Below are positions 1 to 6,215 of a DNA stretch of 11,311 bases, piece by piece; within the stretch, counting starts at the first letter, position 1, and the number at the start of each line of letters is the position of its first letter. Source of the stretch: CAYWNK01 sp047639615 (GTDB taxonomy: Bacteria; Planctomycetota; UBA1135; GCA-002686595); contig JBLIOL010000175.1 of the NCBI GenBank assembly GCA_047639615.1, positions 1-11,311 on the forward strand, given 5' to 3'. The position numbers were made by a program, and so were the translations under genes. Under the pieces are notes generated by a model, which saw only the letters and a program-made list of their open reading frames with translations, was not told the origin of the DNA and ran no database searches.

Positions 1-302
1 GGTCACCTGGGTTGGAAGGTGCCGCCGCGCCCGCGGGTTCGAGGGGCCGTCGAACAGTACCCGCGGACGCAAACGGCTATGTCTGGGCTAGTTCAAGGTC
101 CGTGCCAAGGGCCGAAGGGCCACCAGGGGCCCCTGAGAGGGGGGCGCCCAGCTGGGGATACCGCCTGGGACACCGGCTGTCCTCCACAGGGGGCGGCCCT
201 TCGCGCAATCCTTACCTAGGCCGTTTGGCGGGGAATAAGATCCCGGGCAACTCGTCCCCAAGGTTCGCAGGGTGCTGGCCTCCGCCAGGCCCATGCGATC
301 CA
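1..302. other. Gene-free upstream region, no recognised RNA or gene
   Basis: No gene is recognised here. The frame of the downstream lipoprotein stays open back to a TTG at position 12. However, its codons in this stretch are rich in AGG, CCA, GGA and TCA, unlike the coding part, and the signal peptide begins only at 303, so I read it as non-coding. There are several short dyads: CCCCT-gag-AGGGG at 130-142, the palindrome CCCAGCTGGG at 147-156, and CCCGGG near 242. A slightly AT-richer patch at 231-241 contains TAAGAT (236-241), a weak -10-like hexamer about 60 bases before the lipoprotein start; no good -35 accompanies it. I looked for tRNA, tmRNA, RNase P, SRP RNA and common riboswitch cores and saw none. 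A lineage-specific structured RNA or a long leader cannot be excluded. Confidence 0.5.
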
Positions 303-1601
303 ATGCAGCCCATGGCACGTCCCCTCAACGCATCTCGCCTACCTCTCGCGGCTTGGGTCCTCTCCGGACTCGTTGCCTGTTCCTCCAGTCCTGAAATTGC
401 GGACCTAAAGCCGACAACAGCCTCCTTGGTGGATGGCACCCAGATCCAGTCCGCACGTTCGCTGCTGGCCGTGGCGCGTGTTCAGCGCAGCGCTGGCAAC
501 ACGCCCCTGGCGGAGGGTTTGCTCCAGGAATTACTCCTCGAGCGGCCCAGCTATGTGGGGGGGCACGTGGAGCTGGCATCCATGCAGCTCGAAGTCGGCA
601 ATCTGATGCGCGCCCGCCAGGCCCTGGACGCGGGCCTCTCGGTCGCCCCGGAGGACTTGGAACTACTGCGCCTCGAGGGTGCCTACTACTTGGCTAGTGG
701 CGATCTAGAGCAGTCCCATGCGCGCTATTGGCGCGTAGCCGAGGCATCGCCCCAGAGCCTCCTTGCGGCCCGGAACCTAGCGCTGGTCTTGGTCTTGCAG
801 GGTAAGGAGGATCAAGCCCGGAAGAGGCTGACCCTGCACCTGGACGAACAACGCGCGGAAGCGGCCCTTCAAGCCATGGTCATCTTGCGCGCTCGCAGTG
901 AGCAGCAGCCGGCCTGGAAGACGCGCGCGCCCAAGCCCGAGCCGGAGATGCCCGCGGAGAAACCGGTGGAGGAGCCGGTGGAGAAACCCGTGGTGATGTC
1001 GGTGAAGGATGAGCCGGTGATCTCTGCGGTGTCCACCGAACTGCCCCAGGACATACCGGCTCCGGGTCCTGTCGAGAAGCCGGCCGACATGCCCGCAGCA
1101 GAGCCCGCAGCACAGCCCGCAGCACAGCCCGCAGCACAGCCCGCAGCACAGCCCGCAGCAGAGCCCGCAGCAGAGCCCGCAGCAGAGCCCGCCGCACAGC
1201 CCGCAGCACAGCCCGCAGTTCCGATCGAGGCTGCACCCACTGAGGAACTCACGCCCGCGGCGGAGGACCCTGCGCCTGTGGAGCTGCCCAAGCTGATCGG
1301 ATTCTTACGCAAGGATTGGAGAGGCATCCCTCAGGAGCGGCTTGCGCGCTACGGCGCCCTGGTGGTTCAAGCTGGCCCTCTGGTGCAGATCCAGTTCTCG
1401 GCCGGGAGCCAGCTGACAGTCAGCGTCGATCGTTACGCCAGCACCGGGACCTGGGTCCTGGGTCCCGAATTCGACTATCGCCTGGAGCCCGGCTCCAGGG
1501 TGCGATTCAAGGACGGTGGCAGCTTCTTCGCAGCCAGCGGGGAGCGTGAAAAGAAGCCCGCCCCCGAGGGTCGCCCGGCCGCAGACACGGTCTGGCCCTA
1601 A
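303..1601 (+). CDS. TPR-repeat lipoprotein with Pro-Ala-rich repeat linker
   Basis: This 432-residue protein is predicted to be exported and lipid-anchored. Residues 1-26 look like a lipoprotein signal peptide, with a basic N-terminus, a hydrophobic core and lipobox L-V-A-C (Cys26). Residues about 48-190 form roughly four TPR-like helical pairs, with phrases such as AEGLLQELLLERP and MRARQALDAGLSVAPEDLELL. A Pro/Glu/Lys-rich linker follows, then ten tandem P-A-A-E/Q units (residues 264-303). The C-terminal domain (about 328-410) has alternating hydrophobic and polar residues suggesting beta structure; I do not recognise it. TPRs usually mediate protein contacts and the extended linker could span cell-envelope distance, so a scaffold role is inferred, not shown. 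The start at 303 was chosen because it gives the signal peptide directly. The ATG at 312 is equally possible and leaves Cys at residue 23. Neither has a clear Shine-Dalgarno site. miaB begins 65 bp downstream. Confidence 0.8.
   Translation: MQPMARPLNASRLPLAAWVLSGLVACSSSPEIADLKPTTASLVDGTQIQSARSLLAVARVQRSAGNTPLAEGLLQELLLERPSYVGGHVELASMQLEVGNLMRARQALDAGLSVAPEDLELLRLEGAYYLASGDLEQSHARYWRVAEASPQSLLAARNLALVLVLQGKEDQARKRLTLHLDEQRAEAALQAMVILRARSEQQPAWKTRAPKPEPEMPAEKPVEEPVEKPVVMSVKDEPVISAVSTELPQDIPAPGPVEKPADMPAAEPAAQPAAQPAAQPAAQPAAEPAAEPAAEPAAQPAAQPAVPIEAAPTEELTPAAEDPAPVELPKLIGFLRKDWRGIPQERLARYGALVVQAGPLVQIQFSAGSQLTVSVDRYASTGTWVLGPEFDYRLEPGSRVRFKDGGSFFAASGEREKKPAPEGRPAADTVWP
1092..1218 (+). repeat. 12-bp in-frame tandem repeat, ten full copies plus a partial
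   Basis: Ten consecutive 12-bp units run from 1092 to 1211, and a seven-base partial copy ends at 1218. Units are CCCGCAGCAGAG (Pro-Ala-Ala-Glu) or CCCGCAGCACAG (Pro-Ala-Ala-Gln). One copy (1188-1199) carries a silent CCG-C change. The order of the fourth residue is E, Q, Q, Q, Q, E, E, E, Q, Q. The near-identity at DNA level, beyond what the amino acids require, points to recent expansion by slippage or unequal recombination. Gain or loss of units keeps the reading frame, so it would change only the linker length of the lipoprotein. Confidence 0.97.
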
Positions 1602-1625
1602 GGTCCACCCTGCGGCGCCTTTGAT

Positions 1626-1636
1626 TGGCATGATAG
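1626..1636 (+). promoter_or_regulatory. Promoter-like motif upstream of miaB
   Basis: TGGCATGATAG begins 41 bases before the miaB start codon, inside the 65 bp gap after the lipoprotein gene. A near-identical string (TGGCCTAATAG, 9 of 11 matches) lies 39 bases before the ribD start. TGATAG/TAATAG could act as a -10 element with a TGGC extension. No convincing -35 hexamer sits at the usual spacing. The role is inferred from position and recurrence only. Confidence 0.3.
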
Positions 1637-1666
1637 GGGCCCGCGCAACGGCGCGGAGCACACCCC

Positions 1667-3106
1667 ATGTCCACATCGCGCTTCACCTCCGAAATCTCGG
1701 GCGACCCCGAGGCCCGCAAATTGCATGTGGTCACCTTTGGGTGCCAGATGAACAAGTACGACTCCACTCTGGTGGAAGGCGGCTTCAAACGCCGCGGCTA
1801 CTCCACCACGGATAGCATCGAGGATGCGGACGTGGTGCTCTTCAATACCTGCTCCGTGCGCGATCACGCGGAGGAGCGCACTTGGAGTTGGATCGGCGAG
1901 CTCAAGCGCGTCAAGCAGGAGCGCCCGGAGCTCGTGATCGGCGTCATGGGCTGCATGGCCCAGCGTGTGGAGAAGGAGATCTTCAAGCGCGCCGGCCACG
2001 TGGACCTGGTGGCTGGCACGCGTCAATTCCATCACCTGCCGCGCATGGTGGACGACCTCTTGGAGCGTCGCCAAACCCCGGGGATTCTGCCCCGGGACAT
2101 GAACCTGCTCGCCACGGACATGGCGGAGGACGTACAGGTCGATCGTCTGGGCGAAAAGTACACCGGCGGCCGACACGCTTTCTTGGCGGTCATGCGCGGC
2201 TGCGATCTCTCCTGCGCCTACTGCATCGTGCCCACCACCCGTGGTGGCGTGCGTTCGCGGCCCATCGGTGCGCTGGTGGAAGAGGCGCGCTGGATGGTAG
2301 ACCAGGGTGTGCAAGTGATTACGCTCCTGGGCCAAACCGTCAACAGCTACGGCGAGGATTTCCCCAAGCCCGGCGCCGGCGCCGAGCGCGGAACCGGTAG
2401 GCAGGGACGTCCCTCACTGGCCGATCTTTTGCGCGCCTTGCAGGAGCTTGATGGGTTGCAGCGTGTGCGTCTGATCACCCTGCACCCGAGCTACATCACC
2501 CCGGCCTTTGCCGAGGCCATCCGCGACTGCGACAAGGTCGACCGCTTCCTGCCCTTGCCCGCCCAGGCCGGTTCGGACGACATGCTGCGCACCATGAAGC
2601 GCGGCTACACCCTCGATCTCTACCGCAAGCGCGCGGACATCCTGCGCGAGGCGGTGCCGGATATCGAGCTGGGTAGCGACTGGATCGTGGGCTTCTGCGG
2701 CGAGACCGAAGAGGACCACCTGGGATCCGAGCGCTTCCTCGAGGAGCAGAACTTCCTGGTCAACTACATCTTCAAGTACGACCCGCGTCCCGGCACGCGC
2801 GCCGACGACCGTCCGGACGATGTGAGCACCGAGCTCAAGAAGGAGCGCCACCGGCGCCTGATGGACGTGGCCGAACGCGTGCAGCGCGCGCGCTATGAGT
2901 CTTGGATCGGGCGCGACTCGCAGGTCTTCGTGGAGTCGGTCTCTGAGCGCGACCCGCGCGTGCTCCTAGGGCGCAGCACCCACGGCATGGCGGTCTCCCT
3001 GCGAGGGCCTGAGTCCCTAGTGGGCAGCCTAGCCTCCGTGCGCATCGAGGAAGCCACGGCCTACGGGATGGGCGGCAGCCTGACTCCCGAGTCGAGTCCT
3101 ACTTAA
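1667..3106 (+). CDS. miaB: tRNA-2-methylthio-N6-dimethylallyladenosine synthase MiaB
   Basis: This radical-SAM methylthiotransferase adds a methylthio group to i6A37 of tRNAs reading UNN codons, in the cytoplasm. The 479-residue protein has the full family layout. The N-terminal MTTase domain carries three Cys ligands (Cys26 in FGCQMN, Cys62 in NTCSVR, Cys96 in GCMAQ) for the auxiliary 4Fe-4S cluster. The radical-SAM domain has C179-x3-C183-x2-C186 (RGCDLSCAYCIVP). A C-terminal TRAM-like RNA-binding region spans about 405-470. NTCSVRDHAE and LGQTVNSYG favour MiaB over RimO or MtaB. CGGAG at 1654-1658, eight bases before the ATG, is a plausible ribosome binding site and one of the few clear ones here. 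One oddity: the family block usually read as HLPxQSGS is P-L-P-A-Q-A-G-S here (Pro296 for His, Ala301 for Ser). Its stop codon overlaps the end of the convergent gene by 8 bp. Confidence 0.95.
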   Translation: MSTSRFTSEISGDPEARKLHVVTFGCQMNKYDSTLVEGGFKRRGYSTTDSIEDADVVLFNTCSVRDHAEERTWSWIGELKRVKQERPELVIGVMGCMAQRVEKEIFKRAGHVDLVAGTRQFHHLPRMVDDLLERRQTPGILPRDMNLLATDMAEDVQVDRLGEKYTGGRHAFLAVMRGCDLSCAYCIVPTTRGGVRSRPIGALVEEARWMVDQGVQVITLLGQTVNSYGEDFPKPGAGAERGTGRQGRPSLADLLRALQELDGLQRVRLITLHPSYITPAFAEAIRDCDKVDRFLPLPAQAGSDDMLRTMKRGYTLDLYRKRADILREAVPDIELGSDWIVGFCGETEEDHLGSERFLEEQNFLVNYIFKYDPRPGTRADDRPDDVSTELKKERHRRLMDVAERVQRARYESWIGRDSQVFVESVSERDPRVLLGRSTHGMAVSLRGPESLVGSLASVRIEEATAYGMGGSLTPESSPT

Positions 3107-3794
3107 GAATCGGATCCACGAGGTCGCGGATGATGCCCGAGATGTCGGGCAGGTATTCGCCCTCGGGGATGTCCGCTTGCTCGACCTTTTCGCTGACCAG
3201 CGCGATCAGCGCCCGCAGCTCCTCGGTGCTTGGGACTGCATCCTCTTCATTGACGTTAACGCTGACGCGACCTCCGAAGTGCTCGTCCTTGGCCCCCTCG
3301 TCGTCATCCATTCCGAGTGCGAGGCTGAGGGCCTGATCGTCGCTATGGCTAAATGAACCTTCCAGCCGGCCACGCAGGTAGCGTTCGAGGAGGGCCTTGG
3401 CTGCGGCGCTCTCATCGGGGCTGAAGTTCGGATCCTCGCTAGCCCAATGGCTGGATTGGCGTGTCAGAAAGACGGCCATGAGCGGACTCTCAGCCATGCT
3501 TTCCGCGAACTCGCCAAGTTCCTCGAAGCTGACTTGGTCGTCCTTGATACCCCGGCGCAATCGCTCCAGTTCCGCAAGCACATCGCGCTTCTCGTCCGTA
3601 TCCAAGTCGGCGTCGTCGAGGCCTTCCTCCATGCCCTCGAAGGCCTGGTCCACGATAAAGTCGCGCACCCGATCCTTGAGCATGTAGCCGGCCCCCGCGA
3701 GCACCACCATCAGAATCAGCATGATTCCGCAGCCCATGGCCAGGCAGCTAAGGCCTGACCGGGATCCTGAATCAACTTCTTGGTGGTCACTCAT
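3099..3794 (-). CDS. Hypothetical acidic single-span membrane protein
   Basis: I do not recognise this 231-residue protein. A short polar N-terminus (1-14) is followed by one strongly hydrophobic helix (about 15-39, with CLAMGCGIMLILMVVLAGAGYML at its core), so it is probably an inner-membrane protein with one span; there is no lipobox-type cleavage site. The rest (40-231) is very acidic and mostly helical by eye, with Asp/Glu-rich stretches around EGLDDADLDTDEKRD and ALGMDDDEGAKDEH, and probably lies on one side of the membrane. The ATG at 3794 is the only sensible start and has no clear Shine-Dalgarno site. The gene starts 22 bp after the mdh stop on the same strand, suggesting co-transcription with mdh. 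Its last 8 bp overlap the 3' end of miaB on the other strand. No function can be inferred from this context. Confidence 0.8.
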   Translation of the reverse strand: MSDHQEVDSGSRSGLSCLAMGCGIMLILMVVLAGAGYMLKDRVRDFIVDQAFEGMEEGLDDADLDTDEKRDVLAELERLRRGIKDDQVSFEELGEFAESMAESPLMAVFLTRQSSHWASEDPNFSPDESAAAKALLERYLRGRLEGSFSHSDDQALSLALGMDDDEGAKDEHFGGRVSVNVNEEDAVPSTEELRALIALVSEKVEQADIPEGEYLPDISGIIRDLVDPILK

Positions 3795-3816
3795 GGGGGC
3801 AGGTTGGCTTCGCAGC

Positions 3817-4809
3817 CTAGAGGAGGTTGGCGACGGCTTCGCGTTCGCCGTTGAGCTCTTCCACGGACTTGGCCAGACGCGTGCTCAGGAACTCGTTCAT
3901 TTCGAGGCCCTGCACAATACTCCAGCCGCCCTTGCCGTCGGCGGTAACGGGGAAGGAGCTGATCAGGCCTTCGGTGACGCCATAGCTGCCGTCGGACTTG
4001 ACGCAGACCGAGTTGAACTCGCCGGCGGGAGTCGCCGTGCGCAGGTCGCGCACGTGATCGATCAGGGCGTTGGCTGCGGAAGCGGCGCTGGACAGGCCGC
4101 GGGCGGCGATGATCGCGGCGCCGCGCTTTTGCACGGTGCTGATGAAGTCACCTTCGAGCCAAGCCTGGTCGCCGATCACGTCGGCGGCGGGCTTGCCACC
4201 GATGGTGGCGTGCACGAAGTCCGGCACCTGGGTGGCGGAGTGGTTGCCCCAGATGAGCACCTTAGAGACGTCCGTGGTGAGCACGCCGGCCTTGCCAGCC
4301 AGCTGCGCTTGGGCGCGGTTTTGGTCCAGGCGCGTCATGGCGCTGAAGCGCTCGTCGGGAATGTCCTTGGCCGCGTTCATGGCGATCAAGCAGTTCGTGT
4401 TGCACGGGTTGCCGACCACGGCGATCTGCACATCGCTGGCTGCGTGGTCATTGATGGCCTGGCCCTGGCCCACGAAGATGGGGCCGTTCTCACGGATCAA
4501 GTCGGCACGTTCCATGCCCGGACCGCGGGGCTTGGAGCCCACCAGGAGGGCCTGGTTCGCGTCCTTGAAGCCAACCTTCGGGTCGCTGGTCAGGACCATG
4601 CCCTGTAGCAGCGGGAAGGCGCAGTCGTCCAGCTCCATGGCCACACCCTCGAGAGCCTTCATGGCTTTCTCGTGGGGGATTTCGATCATCTGCAGGATGA
4701 CCGGTTGATCGGGGCCAAACATCTGGCCGCTAGCGATACGGGGCAAAAGGGCGTAGCCGATCTGGCCGGCGGCGCCGGTGACCGCAACGCGCAGGGGGGC
4801 CTTGCTCAT
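3817..4809 (-). CDS. mdh: Malate dehydrogenase (NAD-dependent, cytosolic type)
   Basis: This enzyme interconverts malate and oxaloacetate in the TCA cycle, in the cytoplasm. At 330 residues it has the usual family length. The Rossmann nucleotide-binding loop is TGAAGQIG (residues 11-18), with an acidic residue (Glu43) at the end of strand 2 that suits NAD. The substrate loop SKPRGPGMER supplies Arg95 and Arg101. NPCNTNC is at 134-140. The catalytic pair is Asp162 (TRLDQNR) with His190 (WGNHS), and Arg165 is the third substrate arginine. NPxNTNC, WGNHS-x-TQ-x-PD and the phrase MELDD identify the cytosolic/type-2 MDH group, not the LDH-like group. The frame is open for 62 further codons upstream, but MSKAPLRVAVTGAAG is where family members begin, so the ATG at 4809 is chosen. 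No clear ribosome binding site is seen. It is divergent from ribD and 22 bp upstream of the membrane-protein gene. Confidence 0.95.
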   Translation of the reverse strand: MSKAPLRVAVTGAAGQIGYALLPRIASGQMFGPDQPVILQMIEIPHEKAMKALEGVAMELDDCAFPLLQGMVLTSDPKVGFKDANQALLVGSKPRGPGMERADLIRENGPIFVGQGQAINDHAASDVQIAVVGNPCNTNCLIAMNAAKDIPDERFSAMTRLDQNRAQAQLAGKAGVLTTDVSKVLIWGNHSATQVPDFVHATIGGKPAADVIGDQAWLEGDFISTVQKRGAAIIAARGLSSAASAANALIDHVRDLRTATPAGEFNSVCVKSDGSYGVTEGLISSFPVTADGKGGWSIVQGLEMNEFLSTRLAKSVEELNGEREAVANLL

Positions 4810-5006
4810 GGTGAGACTCGTGGGCTCGTGGGGGACTTGGGGGTGGACCGCAGGGAGGAAAGCTCCCGCAGCAGCGGATAGCACCACGCAGGCCCCTCCG
4901 GCGCAGCCCAAAACCCCGGGAAGATGGGAGTCGAAGCCAGCAGGAAGACCGCTGGGACTCCATTTCACAGTTCCTGCAGAGCTGAGCTGTAGCAAGGCCT
5001 TCGGAA

Positions 5007-5017
5007 TGGCCTAATAG
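5007..5017 (+). promoter_or_regulatory. Promoter-like motif upstream of ribD
   Basis: TGGCCTAATAG begins 39 bases before the ribD ATG and matches the string upstream of miaB at 9 of 11 positions, at nearly the same distance from the start. TAATAG may serve as a -10 element; no standard -35 is apparent. A small hairpin, GAGCC-ctcac-GGCTC (5023-5037), lies between it and the start codon. I see no FMN riboswitch elements in this leader, which is too short to hold one downstream of this motif. Confidence 0.3.
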
Positions 5018-5045
5018 CTGGCGAGCCCTCACGGCTCAGCCCACC

Positions 5046-6215
5046 ATGAGCAGCACCACCGTCCACCTGGATTCCACCGCCATTCTCGAGCTGCTCAAGG
5101 TCCTGGGCACCGAGGCGTCCGAGCATCGCTTCGAAGTGGCCCCCAATCCCTGCGTGGGAGCCGCGGTCCTGGCCTTAGGCCAGGAAGTGGCCAAGGGCTT
5201 CCACGAGCAGTGGGGCGGCCCCCACGCCGAGATCATGGCCCTAAAAGCGGCCGCCAAGGCCGCCGCAGAGGGCGGCCTCGCTCAATCCACTTGGGACACC
5301 CTGGTGGTGACCCTCGAGCCCTGCAGCACTCGCGGCAAGACCCCGCCCTGCGTCGAGGCCATTCTGGCCAGCGGCATTCGTACGGTGGTCGTCGGCGCCC
5401 TCGATCCCGACCCGCGCCACAAGGGCCGCGGCATCGAGATGCTGCGCGAGGCGGGCCTGGAGGTGATCCTCGTGGAGGGTCGCTCGCGCCTGGAGGAGGT
5501 GGCCCCGCATTTCCTGCGCTGGCTCTCCCACGATCGTGTGCGGCGTCCGCGCCCGTGGACCATCGCCAAGTGGGCGCAGACCCTCTCGGGTCATCTGCTG
5601 CCCCCCGAAGATGTGGGCGATGGACGCTGGATCTCCGGTGCTGCCGCCCGCGATGAAGTTCAACTGCTGCGCGCCAAGGTCGATGCCATCATCGTCGGTG
5701 TGGGCACAGTCATGGCAGATAACCCGCGCTACAGCGTACGGCCCCCGGCGCAAGTGAGCGGCGATGCGCCGGCACGTATCGTGCTGGATACCGCTCTGCG
5801 CACGCCGCCTGATGCACGCCTCTTCGAGAGCTGCAAGGAAGGCGAAGCGGCTGGCCCCGTGATTCTTCTGTGCTTGCCGGCGGTGGGTAACGCGCGCCGT
5901 GAAGCACTCGAAGCGGTCGGTGCCGAGGTGGTTGAGATCCGCGGCGTGGACCGTGTCAGCTTGCACCTGCGCAGTGTTTACGAGTGGCTCTGGGAGCGCG
6001 GTTTCCAACGGGTGCTGCTGGAGACTGGGCCCAAGTTGTTGCGCGCAAACCTCGAAGAAGGCTTCGTGGATCAGATGCGCGTGATCACCGGCGATGTGCG
6101 TGGCGGACGCGGCCAGAGTTTGGCGAGTTGGCTGGTGACGGCCAAGTTGCTGCAGCGCAAGGATAGCGAGGTCGCTCCGGATTCCGTGCTCGAGGCATTC
6201 CTCGAAAGTCGGTGA
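5046..6215 (+). CDS. ribD: Bifunctional riboflavin deaminase/reductase RibD
   Basis: RibD carries out two successive cytoplasmic steps of riboflavin synthesis: deamination of the diaminopyrimidine derived from GTP, then NADPH-dependent reduction of its ribosyl side chain. At 389 residues it matches the two-domain family. The deaminase domain (about 10-150) has PNPCVGA (33-39), HAE with zinc ligand His60 and catalytic Glu62, and PCSTRGKTPPC with zinc ligands Cys93 and Cys102. The reductase domain (about 165-385) has the AKWAQTLSGHLLPP start, RWISGAAARDEVQLLRAKVDAI and VGTVMADNPRYSVRP, as expected for the NADPH-binding half. No partner rib gene lies next to it, so the rest of the pathway is elsewhere. 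The ATG at 5046 lacks a clear Shine-Dalgarno site. Its TGA overlaps the next gene's GTG start as GTGA, which suggests translational coupling to a lipoprotein of unknown role. Confidence 0.95.
   Translation: MSSTTVHLDSTAILELLKVLGTEASEHRFEVAPNPCVGAAVLALGQEVAKGFHEQWGGPHAEIMALKAAAKAAAEGGLAQSTWDTLVVTLEPCSTRGKTPPCVEAILASGIRTVVVGALDPDPRHKGRGIEMLREAGLEVILVEGRSRLEEVAPHFLRWLSHDRVRRPRPWTIAKWAQTLSGHLLPPEDVGDGRWISGAAARDEVQLLRAKVDAIIVGVGTVMADNPRYSVRPPAQVSGDAPARIVLDTALRTPPDARLFESCKEGEAAGPVILLCLPAVGNARREALEAVGAEVVEIRGVDRVSLHLRSVYEWLWERGFQRVLLETGPKLLRANLEEGFVDQMRVITGDVRGGRGQSLASWLVTAKLLQRKDSEVAPDSVLEAFLESR

Noticed and set aside
12..302. N-terminal extension of the first lipoprotein from a TTG at 12
   Set aside because: Codon use in the extension differs from the gene, and the extension would bury the lipoprotein signal peptide about 100 residues inside.
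1..302. tRNA, tmRNA or RNase P RNA
   Set aside because: Short TTCGA or TTCAA strings occur, but no flanking T-arm stem, acceptor pairing, tag frame or conserved RNase P core was found.
1092..1218. CRISPR-like array
   Set aside because: The 12-bp units are head-to-tail with no spacers and are in frame inside a coding region.
1626..1641. Sigma-54 type -24/-12 promoter before miaB
   Set aside because: GG and GC are ten bases apart, but the TTGC-like -12 half is absent, so the match is no better than chance.
1598..2335. 245-codon minus-strand frame over miaB
   Set aside because: It is antisense to miaB, which has all cluster cysteines; the predicted protein has no motif of its own.
3721..4608. 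295-codon plus-strand frame over mdh
   Set aside because: It is the complement of mdh, whose catalytic residues are all present; the predicted protein is Gly/Ala/His-rich without a recognisable domain.
4810..4995. 62-residue N-terminal extension of malate dehydrogenase
   Set aside because: The family begins just before the TGAAGQIG loop; the extension has no conserved feature and reaches into the shared divergent promoter region.
4810..5045. FMN riboswitch upstream of ribD
   Set aside because: I could not find the conserved FMN-aptamer segments in this 236-base gap, and the putative promoter leaves less than 40 bases of leader.
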